From: Treponema sp. | Lineage (GTDB): Bacteria > Spirochaetota > Spirochaetia > Treponematales > Treponemataceae | NCBI GenBank assembly: GCA_016288205.1 | Contig: JAEEYO010000059.1 | Location: forward strand, 88,806-152,805 | Reading direction: 5' to 3' | Length of the DNA stretch: 64,000 nucleotides | Part shown: positions 37,282 to 45,691 of the stretch, piece after piece | How the letters are laid out: each line of letters starts with the position of its first letter | How positions within the stretch are numbered: the stretch's first letter is position 1 | The notes under the pieces: model-generated | The model's input: the letters and a program-made list of their open reading frames with translations, nothing else | What the model was told of the DNA's origin: nothing | Databases searched by the model: none | Made by a program: the position numbers and the translations under genes

Positions 37282-37827
37282 TTAAAGACCGCTAATCCAA
37301 GACACATTCCATGAAATCAGCGCAATCATCGCAACCGTAATGCTGACGAAAAGCAAGGCGAGGTTCCTGATTCCATCATTCGGGCCGTTCATCTCGATTC
37401 TTTTTCTGAGTGCATGAATCAAAGGCACGGTGAGATAGAACGCAGCGACGCAGAGGAAAGAATTCAAGAGACATTCCAAAATGGAGCCGCTCTCACAGAC
37501 TCCGAAAATCACACAGAGAAGCGAAAGCGTGTACTCGCTTATGGATGTTTTGCTGGAAAGCTTTACCACAAGATTCAGGAAAACATTTATGAGCAGGAAC
37601 ATCAGCACGGCAACAAAAGGAGCAAGCTCTCCCATGTTGATTTTCAGCATCTGAGTTTTAATCAAATAAGTGAGCAGCACTGAGGCGAGAACCGAAATAA
37701 TCGTCGTGCAGAACTCAAGCCAGAGATGCCGGGGCTTTTTGCTTTCCCGAACCAGCTTGTTCATGCCCACTCCATAAATCAGGACAGCAGATGAATAAAA
37801 AAGATAATAGAAAATATTACTCAGCAT
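37282..37827 (-). CDS. rnfA: RnfA-like membrane subunit
   Basis: Start set at 37827, after GGAGGG and within the end of the previous gene. The 181-residue, very hydrophobic protein has about six membrane segments, as RnfA/NqrE (about 190 residues). It shows LYGVGMNKLV-like and FLLINVFLNLVVKL segments but not the short cysteine pair that I would expect for the [2Fe-2S] site in RnfA/RnfE proteins. Position after the RnfE-like gene supports the call more than the sequence does. It would form part of an ion-translocating ferredoxin:NAD oxidoreductase in the inner membrane. Confidence 0.6.
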   Translation of the reverse strand: MLSNIFYYLFYSSAVLIYGVGMNKLVRESKKPRHLWLEFCTTIISVLASVLLTYLIKTQMLKINMGELAPFVAVLMFLLINVFLNLVVKLSSKTSISEYTLSLLCVIFGVCESGSILECLLNSFLCVAAFYLTVPLIHALRKRIEMNGPNDGIRNLALLFVSITVAMIALISWNVSWISGL

Positions 37828-38902
37828 CGCCGCCCTCCTTTGTGCGATCATTTGCATCCATTTCGTCATCGCCATTGAAAGCGTCGTCTCCATCCGGCAG
37901 TCCGAAACTGTATGCAGGTCCTGACAAACTTGGAGCATTCGGAATTTCAGCTGGACTTTCCGTTGTAAATTCCGCATTCTGTGAATCTGACGGAGAAGAT
38001 TCATTTGCCACACTCTCTGCCGAATCAGATTGAGTCACGGAACTTGAAGTCTCCTCGGTGGACGCAACATAAGCGGCGGACGCAAGCATGGTTTGAGAGT
38101 GCAAATCATTTTCCGAAAGCGTATTCTCACTATAAGCGGACTCAGATGTTGTCTGAGCGGCAAGGGAATTATCCGCGCCATTTTTTTCATCGCTGAAATT
38201 ATTTGCCTCGGAAGACTCATAAGTGCCAGCGTAATTGTCCCCGACGTTGTTGTCGCCGGAATTATTTTCGCTGACGTTATTTTCAGCATTTGTATCGCCG
38301 TTCTCAAGATCCGAACCAGATTTTTTCTGGTGGCGATTGTAAAGCACCATGCAGGCAACGCAGATACCGCAGATAAACAAGGAGCCCGGGATGGAGGCAA
38401 TCATTGTGCCGGCCTTAAGTCCATTCGGAATAATGTGGATTGCAAAAACTCCCCCGGACGACGGCAGGGTGACGCTTCCGTAACCGATGATGTCCCTGAG
38501 CAGGAATATGAGCAGGAATGGTGACGTGACCAAAACGGAGAGCTTCATATTTTTTTTCAGTGCAAGCGAAAGACCTTCCTTTCTTTTTTCAAACAGGGTT
38601 CCGAGCAAAAATGCACAGAGCGCGGGAATGAAAATGGAAAATCCCATCGTGAGAGCCATCAGCGGAGAGATTAAAGTCAGGATGAATTTATAAAGCAGCG
38701 TCACAGAAATCAGCAGAATGGAAATGAGCGGTCTCTGCACTTCCTCCATTCCAATTTTAAAGAAAAGCTCCCTTCCGGCAGTTCCGGCGAGCATCAAAAG
38801 CTGCATCTCAATGAACACAACGAGTCCATAAGCCAGACGGGCAGGAAAAGGAATCAGGAAAGCCATTGCGACCGACAGATATATGAAAAGATTCTTATTC
38901 AA
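37817..38902 (-). CDS. rnfE: RnfE-like membrane subunit with long acidic C-terminal tail
   Basis: Start set at TTG 38902, eight bases after GGAGG and inside the end of the rnfG-like gene. The first 200 residues of the 361 form about six membrane segments, as in RnfE/NqrD. The remaining 160 residues are a hydrophilic, low-complexity tail rich in Asn, Ser, Glu and Asp (for example DTNAENNVSENNSGDNN) ending in DANDRTKEGGDAE. RnfE proteins normally stop soon after the last membrane helix, so the tail is unusual. Its stop overlaps the rnfA start. The subunit assignment rests mainly on gene order. Confidence 0.6.
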   Translation of the reverse strand: MNKNLFIYLSVAMAFLIPFPARLAYGLVVFIEMQLLMLAGTAGRELFFKIGMEEVQRPLISILLISVTLLYKFILTLISPLMALTMGFSIFIPALCAFLLGTLFEKRKEGLSLALKKNMKLSVLVTSPFLLIFLLRDIIGYGSVTLPSSGGVFAIHIIPNGLKAGTMIASIPGSLFICGICVACMVLYNRHQKKSGSDLENGDTNAENNVSENNSGDNNVGDNYAGTYESSEANNFSDEKNGADNSLAAQTTSESAYSENTLSENDLHSQTMLASAAYVASTEETSSSVTQSDSAESVANESSPSDSQNAEFTTESPAEIPNAPSLSGPAYSFGLPDGDDAFNGDDEMDANDRTKEGGDAE

Positions 38903-39407
38903 CTTTTGTTCCTCCTTCCCACTTTGCCGCGGAGACAAGCTTCGGAATTTTTCGCTTCCAGTATTGAATCTGGGCATTTTTGGAAAGCTCAGTTATAGAC
39001 ACGGCCATCTGTCCGTCCACATTTGCAAAAGCGACGAAATCAGCGGTCTCATCTCCTTCGGTGTAAGTAAAGACTCCAGCCTGAGGTCCGAAGAAAGTAG
39101 CTATCCTGACCACAACGGCATAAAGATTTTCCTGTCCCTTTACGGCAAAAATCGCGGATGAGCTTCCGTAAGAATATGGCACGGCCATTGCACCGGCTTC
39201 CATTTTCAAATCGTTTTCCCCAAGGACAACATTCACCTGCTCGCGAAGTCCGTTTTTCCATGAACCGCGGCTTATGTAATTGAAAAGAACAAGCACGCCG
39301 AAAAGCACGACGACCACCGCAGAAAAAATTCCAATGCGGATGAGTCTTGTCCTGTTGATTTCGTTTTCAGCACCTTCGTTCCAGTTTTCATCATTCTGTT
39401 CAGGCAT
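38895..39407 (-). CDS. rnfG: RnfG-position membrane-anchored protein without flavinylation motif
   Basis: A 170-residue protein with one N-terminal membrane anchor (about residues 22-45) and a soluble extracytoplasmic domain. It lies between rnfD- and rnfE-like genes, where RnfG is expected, and the size is close to RnfG (about 190). RnfG normally carries FMN on the last Thr of S/T-G-A-T; no such sequence exists here. So either this is a degenerate RnfG or a different protein occupying the place. The start overlaps the rnfD stop by eight bases, and the stop overlaps the rnfE start. Confidence 0.55.
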   Translation of the reverse strand: MPEQNDENWNEGAENEINRTRLIRIGIFSAVVVVLFGVLVLFNYISRGSWKNGLREQVNVVLGENDLKMEAGAMAVPYSYGSSSAIFAVKGQENLYAVVVRIATFFGPQAGVFTYTEGDETADFVAFANVDGQMAVSITELSKNAQIQYWKRKIPKLVSAAKWEGGTKVE

Positions 39408-40488
39408 TCTCAGCCTCCTTTATGGCCTGCATCCTAGGCACAAGATTTTTCTCCAGACGGATTCTGACCTGATGGCTTTCAAAAACCTGAATCACGGCGG
39501 AAATTATATTCATGCAGAGAATCATAAAGACAAAGCCCACCGGTGAGTCTCCCATACCGACAATGAGGAAAGCGACGATCCCGGCACAAGCGCCATAGAG
39601 CGATTTTCCCCACCGAGTGATTGGAACCGTCCCATACCACTGCAAGAGATAGAGCGTAGAAAAAAGAAGTCCGCTGGTAAGAAGCGCCAATATCACATCA
39701 CCCTGGAGCGCGGGACCACCTGTAATCAACGGACCGACAAAGCGAACCAAAATTCCGTAGACCGCGAGGAAAATAAATGGGATGAGAAAATCCAGCATGT
39801 TCAGTGAAAAAAGAACCAGCGAAGATACCACGGTAATCAGATTGAAACGGAATGCCGGAATCAGAGAGCCGGTGTCCCACAAAAGAGAGATGTATCCGTC
39901 GGGAATGACAATGTTGAAAAATCCGAAGACCGTGCGGTTCAAGAACGACGTGATCGCGGAATCAATGGAGAAGATTTTGAAGGAGTTTCCCTGAATCAAT
40001 GCCATCGCCGCATTTCTCGCCCCCAAATCACCCGGGGAAAGCTGCATGACGTTGAAGGCTCCCATGTTCATAAGATAGGCCATAGTGACGGCAACTGCGG
40101 GTGCGTTAATCCATGAGGACGCGAATCCACCGAAGACGTACTTGCAAAAAAGCATGGTGAGCATTGTTATAAGCAAAGCGGCGACCGGGGAGTACGTGGA
40201 AGGAAGCAGCATACCGGTCAAAAGTCCCTGAATCAGCGGGGAGAGAATCTCAAATTTTTTTCTGCGGATTGCAAAACACACGATTGACTCCGCAATCACC
40301 GAACCCAGCGCGGCGGATAAAACCACGGTCACGGCAGCGAAAGATTTTGTCAGAAGCAGCATTACAATCTGCGGGACAAGAAGAATCAGGATTCCCTTTC
40401 GCACGTTTCCAATTGACGGCGTAAGATATGCATAAGGTTTTACAGAAAGCCTGTCAGATTTTTTCACAAAGAAATCACTTAACTTCAT
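39400..40488 (-). CDS. rnfD: RnfD-like membrane subunit
   Basis: A 362-residue membrane protein with about nine hydrophobic segments. KPYAYLTPSIGNVRKGILILLVP-like opening, LIQGLLTGMLLPSTYSP and CKYVFGGFASSWINAPAVA match the RnfD/NqrB family (GGxGxNxFNPA in NqrB). The family site for covalent FMN, about DxxSGAT, would fall near residue 175; the sequence there is FSIDSAITSFLN, so the flavin-accepting motif seems absent. It overlaps rnfC by 14 bases and the RnfG-position gene by eight, indicating one operon. It would belong to a membrane redox complex. Confidence 0.8.
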   Translation of the reverse strand: MKLSDFFVKKSDRLSVKPYAYLTPSIGNVRKGILILLVPQIVMLLLTKSFAAVTVVLSAALGSVIAESIVCFAIRRKKFEILSPLIQGLLTGMLLPSTYSPVAALLITMLTMLFCKYVFGGFASSWINAPAVAVTMAYLMNMGAFNVMQLSPGDLGARNAAMALIQGNSFKIFSIDSAITSFLNRTVFGFFNIVIPDGYISLLWDTGSLIPAFRFNLITVVSSLVLFSLNMLDFLIPFIFLAVYGILVRFVGPLITGGPALQGDVILALLTSGLLFSTLYLLQWYGTVPITRWGKSLYGACAGIVAFLIVGMGDSPVGFVFMILCMNIISAVIQVFESHQVRIRLEKNLVPRMQAIKEAENA

Positions 40489-41782
40489 TTTTATTCCTCA
40501 ACTGTTCGATGGTCTGGCTCAAGGGAAGTCTCGACGGACAAACGGAATTGCACAGTCCGCATCCCGAGCAAAGCATGGCAGAAGCAAGCATATCGGAACC
40601 TACCTGTTTTCCGCCTATGGAATGACGGTACATTAGATCCGGGTAAATACCTTCCGGGCAGAGTGTACGGCACTTTCCGCATCTGATGCAGGGTGAGCTT
40701 TTGTCATCGCTCAGATTTCTGGCCGGCACGAACGAGACAGATTTCACGCTCTTGGTGATTGAAGTCTCAAGGCTCTTTACCTCAGCTCCCATGATGATTC
40801 CGTTCACGATGATTTTTGCAGGAGGAACAACGAATCCGCCGCACTGCTCAACAATGCTCCTGATTGAAGTTCCCACCCTGACTTTCAGCATGGCCGCACC
40901 GCGAATACTGTTGCCGGAGACATGCACGAAGGACTCAAGCACGGGCTTTCCCAAAACGACACCCTCGTAAAGAGTGAAAAGAGTTTCCGGATCAACAAAA
41001 AGTCCGAACTCGCTGATGTCGTTGAAAATCTCCTGGCCGGATTCCTTGGGAGCGTTCTTTACCATCTCCACGATGTTCTGCACGAGACCGGACGGATATT
41101 TCCGGTTGTCCACTTCCATCTTGAAGACAGGAATGTTGCCGAACTCATCATCCTTTATTTCCAGGGCCGATTTTTTCTGCATGAGAAGCACTATGCCCTG
41201 TGTTTTCAAAACGAGCGACAGGATGTGGATTCCCTCAATGACTTGCGCCGTATGATTTTTCGCGACGAATGAATCCGTAACATGGCTCGGGTCATCATCA
41301 TAAAGACGCACGACGATGAATCTTCCGCGGCTGATTTTGCACTCTGAAATCTGAAGGGCAAGATCCTTCGGCTTTCCGAATGTATTTACAATGCCCTTTT
41401 CTTCTATTGTACTCAGCAAAAGCTCGGGTGAATTCCACTGCCACTCAACGGGCCTGAGTTCCTTTCCAAGATAGGAGAACGCGCCCTCCATTCTGATTTT
41501 CAGTCCCTCGCCCTCGGTTCCGTCCGGGAGCATACACTTTCCGATGGAGACAATCCGCCCCGCAACAGACGCATGAACATAGGTTTTGTGCGTGGAGCCT
41601 TCTTTCAAGGAAAAGCCAACTATCTGACCTTCCGTAACCATATCGTTCTCATGCACGATGCAAGTGAAATTCTCGTCACCGGCCTTTCTTAAAGGAATGA
41701 CGGCAAATTTCGGCAGGAATGCGCGCACGGAATCTGGAAAATCATATCTTTCCGCTGAAACTAAATTACTTACTGTTTTCAT
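40475..41782 (-). CDS. rnfC: RnfC-like electron-transfer subunit with two [4Fe-4S] motifs
   Basis: Start set at 41782, inside the end of the upstream gene; the longer frame is mostly antisense to that gene. The 435-residue protein has an N-terminal RnfC/NqrA-like barrel and ends with two 4Fe-4S motifs, CIRCGKCRTLCPEG and CSGCGLCNSVCPSRLP, characteristic of RnfC. It is peripheral and would pass electrons between NADH and the membrane part. Motifs for NADH and FMN in the middle are less clear: the usual GGA-type loop is not obvious. It is the first recognisable Rnf gene of the operon. Confidence 0.88.
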   Translation of the reverse strand: MKTVSNLVSAERYDFPDSVRAFLPKFAVIPLRKAGDENFTCIVHENDMVTEGQIVGFSLKEGSTHKTYVHASVAGRIVSIGKCMLPDGTEGEGLKIRMEGAFSYLGKELRPVEWQWNSPELLLSTIEEKGIVNTFGKPKDLALQISECKISRGRFIVVRLYDDDPSHVTDSFVAKNHTAQVIEGIHILSLVLKTQGIVLLMQKKSALEIKDDEFGNIPVFKMEVDNRKYPSGLVQNIVEMVKNAPKESGQEIFNDISEFGLFVDPETLFTLYEGVVLGKPVLESFVHVSGNSIRGAAMLKVRVGTSIRSIVEQCGGFVVPPAKIIVNGIIMGAEVKSLETSITKSVKSVSFVPARNLSDDKSSPCIRCGKCRTLCPEGIYPDLMYRHSIGGKQVGSDMLASAMLCSGCGLCNSVCPSRLPLSQTIEQLRNKNEVK

Positions 41783-43157
41783 ATTTCTTTCGTCCAAATC
41801 CAAAATAAATTCCATACAGGAAGATCGGTATGCAAAGGGAGGCCAGCAGCAGAACCATATTGAATCCATTGTGCTGTGAATCAGATTTGCTCTCAGCCCC
41901 GGTACCGTAAGAAACGGACACACCGTCACCCTGGGATATCATCAGTTTTTCTATCGCTCCATAATCGAGCTTGCGGATCTCGTCTTTAAGTCCGTTCCTG
42001 AATTTATCATTGTACGTAAAGAGAGTGTCCACCGACTTCTTGATGCCGCCGTCTGTCTGCTCAAACCGGCTTAAAGTCACACGATCACCGTTTTTAGGAT
42101 CCGTCTGAGGGGAGTCCTCATTGAGCGAGCGGTAGGGAAACACCTTGTTCCTCCACACCCAGCCATAATACTGCTCCACGGACGGAAGGGTTCCCTCGTC
42201 GGAAATGTCCGGGGTCGGTATGGAAAGTCCCTGCACGGAAGACGTCGTGGTCATAAACGTGGAGACAAAGAAAAGCACGAGCAATGCCGTAAGAGGAAGC
42301 ACGGTTCCGAGCACGAATCTGGAGGTCTTTTTGTAGACGACCGGAATCTGCCAAGCGGAAAAAATCGGGAGGAAGGTAAAAGACGACCTGTACTCCTTGT
42401 AGTCATGCAGGGCCTTCAGCAAAAGGAAACTCATGATTATGGCAATAATAAGCTCCGCACCCAGAACGCCGGTCACAATGGAGGATGAGAACAAAAGCGC
42501 AAGGGACGCGACAATCAGGATGTCAATGTAAATGCTGCGGAAGATTGCGGTAAAGAACTTCCTGCGGATCCAAAGACCGTTAATCAGGTAGAGCGCAAGG
42601 AGGATAAGACACACCGCCGCCGCAACCACATAAAACGGCTGGGAGAGCGAAAGAAGCAGGGGGAAAGCTCCGGGAAGCATGAACACGCCCCTTTTCTTTG
42701 ATGCGAAAGCCAGAATCAGGTAGGTAATCAGACAGACGAGCGGAACCATCCACGGATACTGCTCCTTTCCGTCAAGGCCAGCGGGCGCACCGGTTCCCTT
42801 CACGATTGACTGCACGGCTTTTCCCGCCTCACTCTGATACTGCTCTGGAATATAGAAGAGATTGTATTTCGCACCCTCGTCATGGAAATAGTCAAGGCGC
42901 TTCGTGAGATAGGATGAGTCCACGGAAGGATAACGCTCCACATCGGGAATTCTCTGCGCGGAAAGGGAGATTATGTCCCTGCAGCCCGCCTGCTCAAGGT
43001 AAAAGAGCACCGTAGCCTCGGGAACCGACTTTTCCACATAGCACACGCTGTAATTGTTCCAAATTCTCGCCATCGGGATGCTTCGCAAGCTGAAAAAACT
43101 TCCCGCCACCAAGAGAAAAACTATTGCCGAACCTATTAAACTTAATTTGAATCTCAT
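41766..43157 (-). CDS. Polytopic membrane protein upstream of the Rnf-like genes
   Basis: A 463-residue protein with an N-terminal membrane segment, an extracytoplasmic domain of about 110 residues, about eight central hydrophobic segments (from about residue 137 to 310), a second soluble domain of about 100 residues and a final membrane helix. I do not recognise a named family. Its 3' end overlaps rnfC by 17 bases and it begins 19 bases after the DUF212 gene. The strict coupling suggests it belongs to the Rnf-like complex, perhaps as an extra subunit or an assembly factor; that is inference. Confidence 0.75.
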   Translation of the reverse strand: MRFKLSLIGSAIVFLLVAGSFFSLRSIPMARIWNNYSVCYVEKSVPEATVLFYLEQAGCRDIISLSAQRIPDVERYPSVDSSYLTKRLDYFHDEGAKYNLFYIPEQYQSEAGKAVQSIVKGTGAPAGLDGKEQYPWMVPLVCLITYLILAFASKKRGVFMLPGAFPLLLSLSQPFYVVAAAVCLILLALYLINGLWIRRKFFTAIFRSIYIDILIVASLALLFSSSIVTGVLGAELIIAIIMSFLLLKALHDYKEYRSSFTFLPIFSAWQIPVVYKKTSRFVLGTVLPLTALLVLFFVSTFMTTTSSVQGLSIPTPDISDEGTLPSVEQYYGWVWRNKVFPYRSLNEDSPQTDPKNGDRVTLSRFEQTDGGIKKSVDTLFTYNDKFRNGLKDEIRKLDYGAIEKLMISQGDGVSVSYGTGAESKSDSQHNGFNMVLLLASLCIPIFLYGIYFGFGRKKYENSK

Positions 43158-43176
43158 GCCGCTAACTTCCCCATCC

Positions 43177-43656
43177 CTATTTCAGCAGGCAGAAACCAAG
43201 ACCGATAAAAAATCCGAGCAGACAGCCGATCGCGACCTCCGCCGGGGTATGTCCCTGCACTTCCTTAACTGGAACAAAATCTATGATTCCCTTCTCATTC
43301 AGTTTTTTTCCTATTCCATTCAGCACCTTGGACTGAATTCCGTTCGCCCGCCTTACTCCCACGGCATCACGAATAGTCACCATGAAAAAGACGAGTGAGA
43401 GCATAAAAACATCGCTGTTGATTCCAGACCTGTAGCCGACGTTAGTGCAAAGGGTTGTAACAAGAGCGGAATGGCTTGAGGGCATACTGCCAGTCCTCCA
43501 TAAAAGCAACTCAAAAAGCTCCCCCACGCTGTGAACCTTGCCTGAAAAGAGTTTTATAAGAGTCTTTATGAATTGAGCGGAAAGCCAGCTGAAAATACAC
43601 GAAAGCAGAACAGGATTCCGAAAAAATAACGCTAATTGTTCCCTCGCACTTGACAT
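43177..43656 (-). CDS. DUF212 / PAP2-related membrane protein (YuiD-like)
   Basis: A 159-residue membrane protein with the DUF212 pattern: FSWLSAQFIKTLIKL, then RTGSMPSSHSALVTTL (about residues 53-68), and VRRANGIQSKVLN. GSMPSSHSA corresponds to the SGH-type phosphatase motif of PAP2 acid phosphatases, so a lipid phosphatase activity is possible but unproven. It is upstream of the polytopic membrane gene by 19 bases and appears to be the first gene of the Rnf-like operon. The 93-base gap before it probably carries the promoter. Confidence 0.88.
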   Translation of the reverse strand: MSSAREQLALFFRNPVLLSCIFSWLSAQFIKTLIKLFSGKVHSVGELFELLLWRTGSMPSSHSALVTTLCTNVGYRSGINSDVFMLSLVFFMVTIRDAVGVRRANGIQSKVLNGIGKKLNEKGIIDFVPVKEVQGHTPAEVAIGCLLGFFIGLGFCLLK

Positions 43657-43749
43657 ATCTCTATTTTACTTTATTACAGAGTTTTGTCTAGTAGGAAAAC
43701 GGATAAAAGTACAAGTTTTTCATGAACCCGCCCGCGAGCTCATATACTC

Positions 43750-44688
43750 TCACTTCTTCCTGCCCTTTTTGTCCTTCTGCGAACCGTGCGAATTCTGCTC
43801 CTGAACGGCCTTTTCCATGCCTATCATCTGGTCAATGATTATGCTCACCTCGTTTATGAGGATTCCGGTCTCACGCTCAATGTCATTTGTGATGTCGTCC
43901 TGCAGGCGGTGGATTGTTCCCGTAAGCTGGGTGTTAAAGGGCACGTCCACGGTGATGATCAGCCTGTAGCCGCGTGAATTCGTCTTTATGGTGAGCTTTT
44001 TAACCCTGACGCTCGGCATGTGCTCGTCCACGCAATGAAGGACCATCTGGGTAAGGGCTGCCTCGGAGATTTCCAAGCGTCCCTTTTTGCTGAATTCCGG
44101 CTCCACGACCGATTTTTCCGAGAACACGGCGGTTTTTCCATCAGCCCTCTTGGTCTTGTCCTGACGACGGTTTTTGGAGAGAATCTCACGGATTCCCTGC
44201 GCGAAAATCTGTGGATAGCTCCTCTTTACCTCTATGGCCGGAACCGGGATGACGTGCTTTCCCTCAATCATGCGGCTCTGGTTGGCTGCCTTGATTTCTT
44301 CCTCCGTAGCGATGTCCGTAATCTTGATGATTTTGCCGGGAGGTGGAAGCTGGAGACGGTCGGCTATCTTCTTGACCATCTTCTCGCTGGTTCCGATTAT
44401 GAGAATCTTCTTTATTTTGTTCGCCTTTAAGGCCTTCGCCACCTCGTCACGGTATTCCTTGTCGTCAAAAAGTGCGATCCGGACCGCTCCCATGTAGGTT
44501 TTCTCATGCTTGGCAGTGCGTCCCGCGATGATTTTGTCGTTCTGAATCAGAAGTCCGTCATCAATTATAGCGGGGATTCCGTTCTGCCTTGCTATGAGCT
44601 TTGCCCTGAAGCTCTTTCCTGTTCCGCTCGCACCCACAAGCGCGTATACGGTGACTCCGTGGTGAAAAAGTCGTGTAAATATGCTCAT
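43750..44688 (-). CDS. P-loop ATPase fused to an Asp23-like domain
   Basis: A 312-residue cytoplasmic protein with Walker A GASGTGKS (about residues 19-26) in an N-terminal P-loop domain that ends around residue 170. The C-terminal region (about 205-290), SEAALTQMVLHCVDE through VRVKKLTI and ITVDVPFNTQL to INEVSIIIDQMIGM, has the alternating strand pattern of Asp23/Gls24 (alkaline-shock) proteins. A short basic tail follows. I know no characterised protein with this combination. It lies nine bases after the pseudouridine synthase gene. TATAAT occurs upstream near 44705, so it may also have its own promoter. Confidence 0.65.
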   Translation of the reverse strand: MSIFTRLFHHGVTVYALVGASGTGKSFRAKLIARQNGIPAIIDDGLLIQNDKIIAGRTAKHEKTYMGAVRIALFDDKEYRDEVAKALKANKIKKILIIGTSEKMVKKIADRLQLPPPGKIIKITDIATEEEIKAANQSRMIEGKHVIPVPAIEVKRSYPQIFAQGIREILSKNRRQDKTKRADGKTAVFSEKSVVEPEFSKKGRLEISEAALTQMVLHCVDEHMPSVRVKKLTIKTNSRGYRLIITVDVPFNTQLTGTIHRLQDDITNDIERETGILINEVSIIIDQMIGMEKAVQEQNSHGSQKDKKGRKK

Positions 44689-44697
44689 TTTCTTCTA

Positions 44698-45681
44698 TTA
44701 AATTATAATTTGTCCTGACCAATTTATCAAGCCCAAAATGAGTTTTTTTTGAAAACCTTGGGGAACCGGGGCGGAAAGGTCGGGAGGAAGCCCGAGAGGA
44801 TTGTCTTTCGGGAACGTGAGATGCGCCGCATGAAGGAAAAATGTACCCTCGGCGTTGGATTTTCCACCGTAAGCGACGTCTCCCTCAAGCGGATGCCCAT
44901 GAAAGGATGTCTGGCAGCGGATCTGATGCTTTCTTCCGGTCTCAATGTCGTATTGCACAAGGCTCAGCGTCTTTCCGTATGCAAGCGGTCTCGCAGTGGT
45001 GATTGCCTCCGCGCCGTCCTTGGAAACGCAAACCGTGTGAAATGACGAAACGGATTTTTCTGGGGCGTCTGATATCCGGTCGCACCATCTGCACTCCTCC
45101 TCAAGCCTTCCCTCGGCAAGTCCCAGGTAGGATTTTCTTATGGCATGATTTTTTATGGCATCCGTGAACCATCTAGCGCCAAGGGATGATTTTGAGAATG
45201 CGAGAAGTCCCGTGGTGAGGCGGTCAAGTCTGTGGAGTGGTCCCGGAGAAAAAGACAGGGATGAGCCTGATTTTTGCCCCGCAAGATAGGACGAGACCAT
45301 GGACGCAAGGTTCTCACCGCCGTTTTTTGATGGCTGGACATTGATTCCCCAGGGCTTGTTGATTACGAGTATGTGCTCATTTTCAAATACAGTCTCAAAT
45401 TCCGGTTCCGAAGCGGATTGCGGCACTGATTGCAGAGATGACATTTGGCAGGATTTCTCCCCCACGTCTTCGGATGAAAGCAGAAAGGACGCAACAGAAA
45501 TCACGTCTCCCTCGGAAACCCTTGTGTCGGGCTTGGCACGCGCTCCGTTCAGCTTTACGAGTCTTTTTCGCATAAGGGTCTGGACTTCGGAATATCCCCT
45601 GTCAGGAAGCAGCCTTTGGGCCACCCTGTCGAGCCTGCGCGAGTCGTCGTCTTTTCCGGCGGTAAAGTCAGTAAAGTCCAT
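44698..45681 (-). CDS. RluA-family pseudouridine synthase
   Basis: A 327-residue protein with an N-terminal S4 RNA-binding segment (VQTLMRKRLVKLNGARAKPD) and the catalytic HRLDRLTTGLLAF motif whose Asp attacks uridine (about residue 153). It isomerises uridine to pseudouridine in rRNA; members of this branch act on 23S rRNA (RluC or RluD) but the site cannot be given. Gene order is pcnB, this gene, then the P-loop/Asp23 protein, with gaps of 10 and 9 bases. Confidence 0.92.
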   Translation of the reverse strand: MDFTDFTAGKDDDSRRLDRVAQRLLPDRGYSEVQTLMRKRLVKLNGARAKPDTRVSEGDVISVASFLLSSEDVGEKSCQMSSLQSVPQSASEPEFETVFENEHILVINKPWGINVQPSKNGGENLASMVSSYLAGQKSGSSLSFSPGPLHRLDRLTTGLLAFSKSSLGARWFTDAIKNHAIRKSYLGLAEGRLEEECRWCDRISDAPEKSVSSFHTVCVSKDGAEAITTARPLAYGKTLSLVQYDIETGRKHQIRCQTSFHGHPLEGDVAYGGKSNAEGTFFLHAAHLTFPKDNPLGLPPDLSAPVPQGFQKKLILGLINWSGQIII

Positions 45682-45691
45682 CGTTGTGGAT

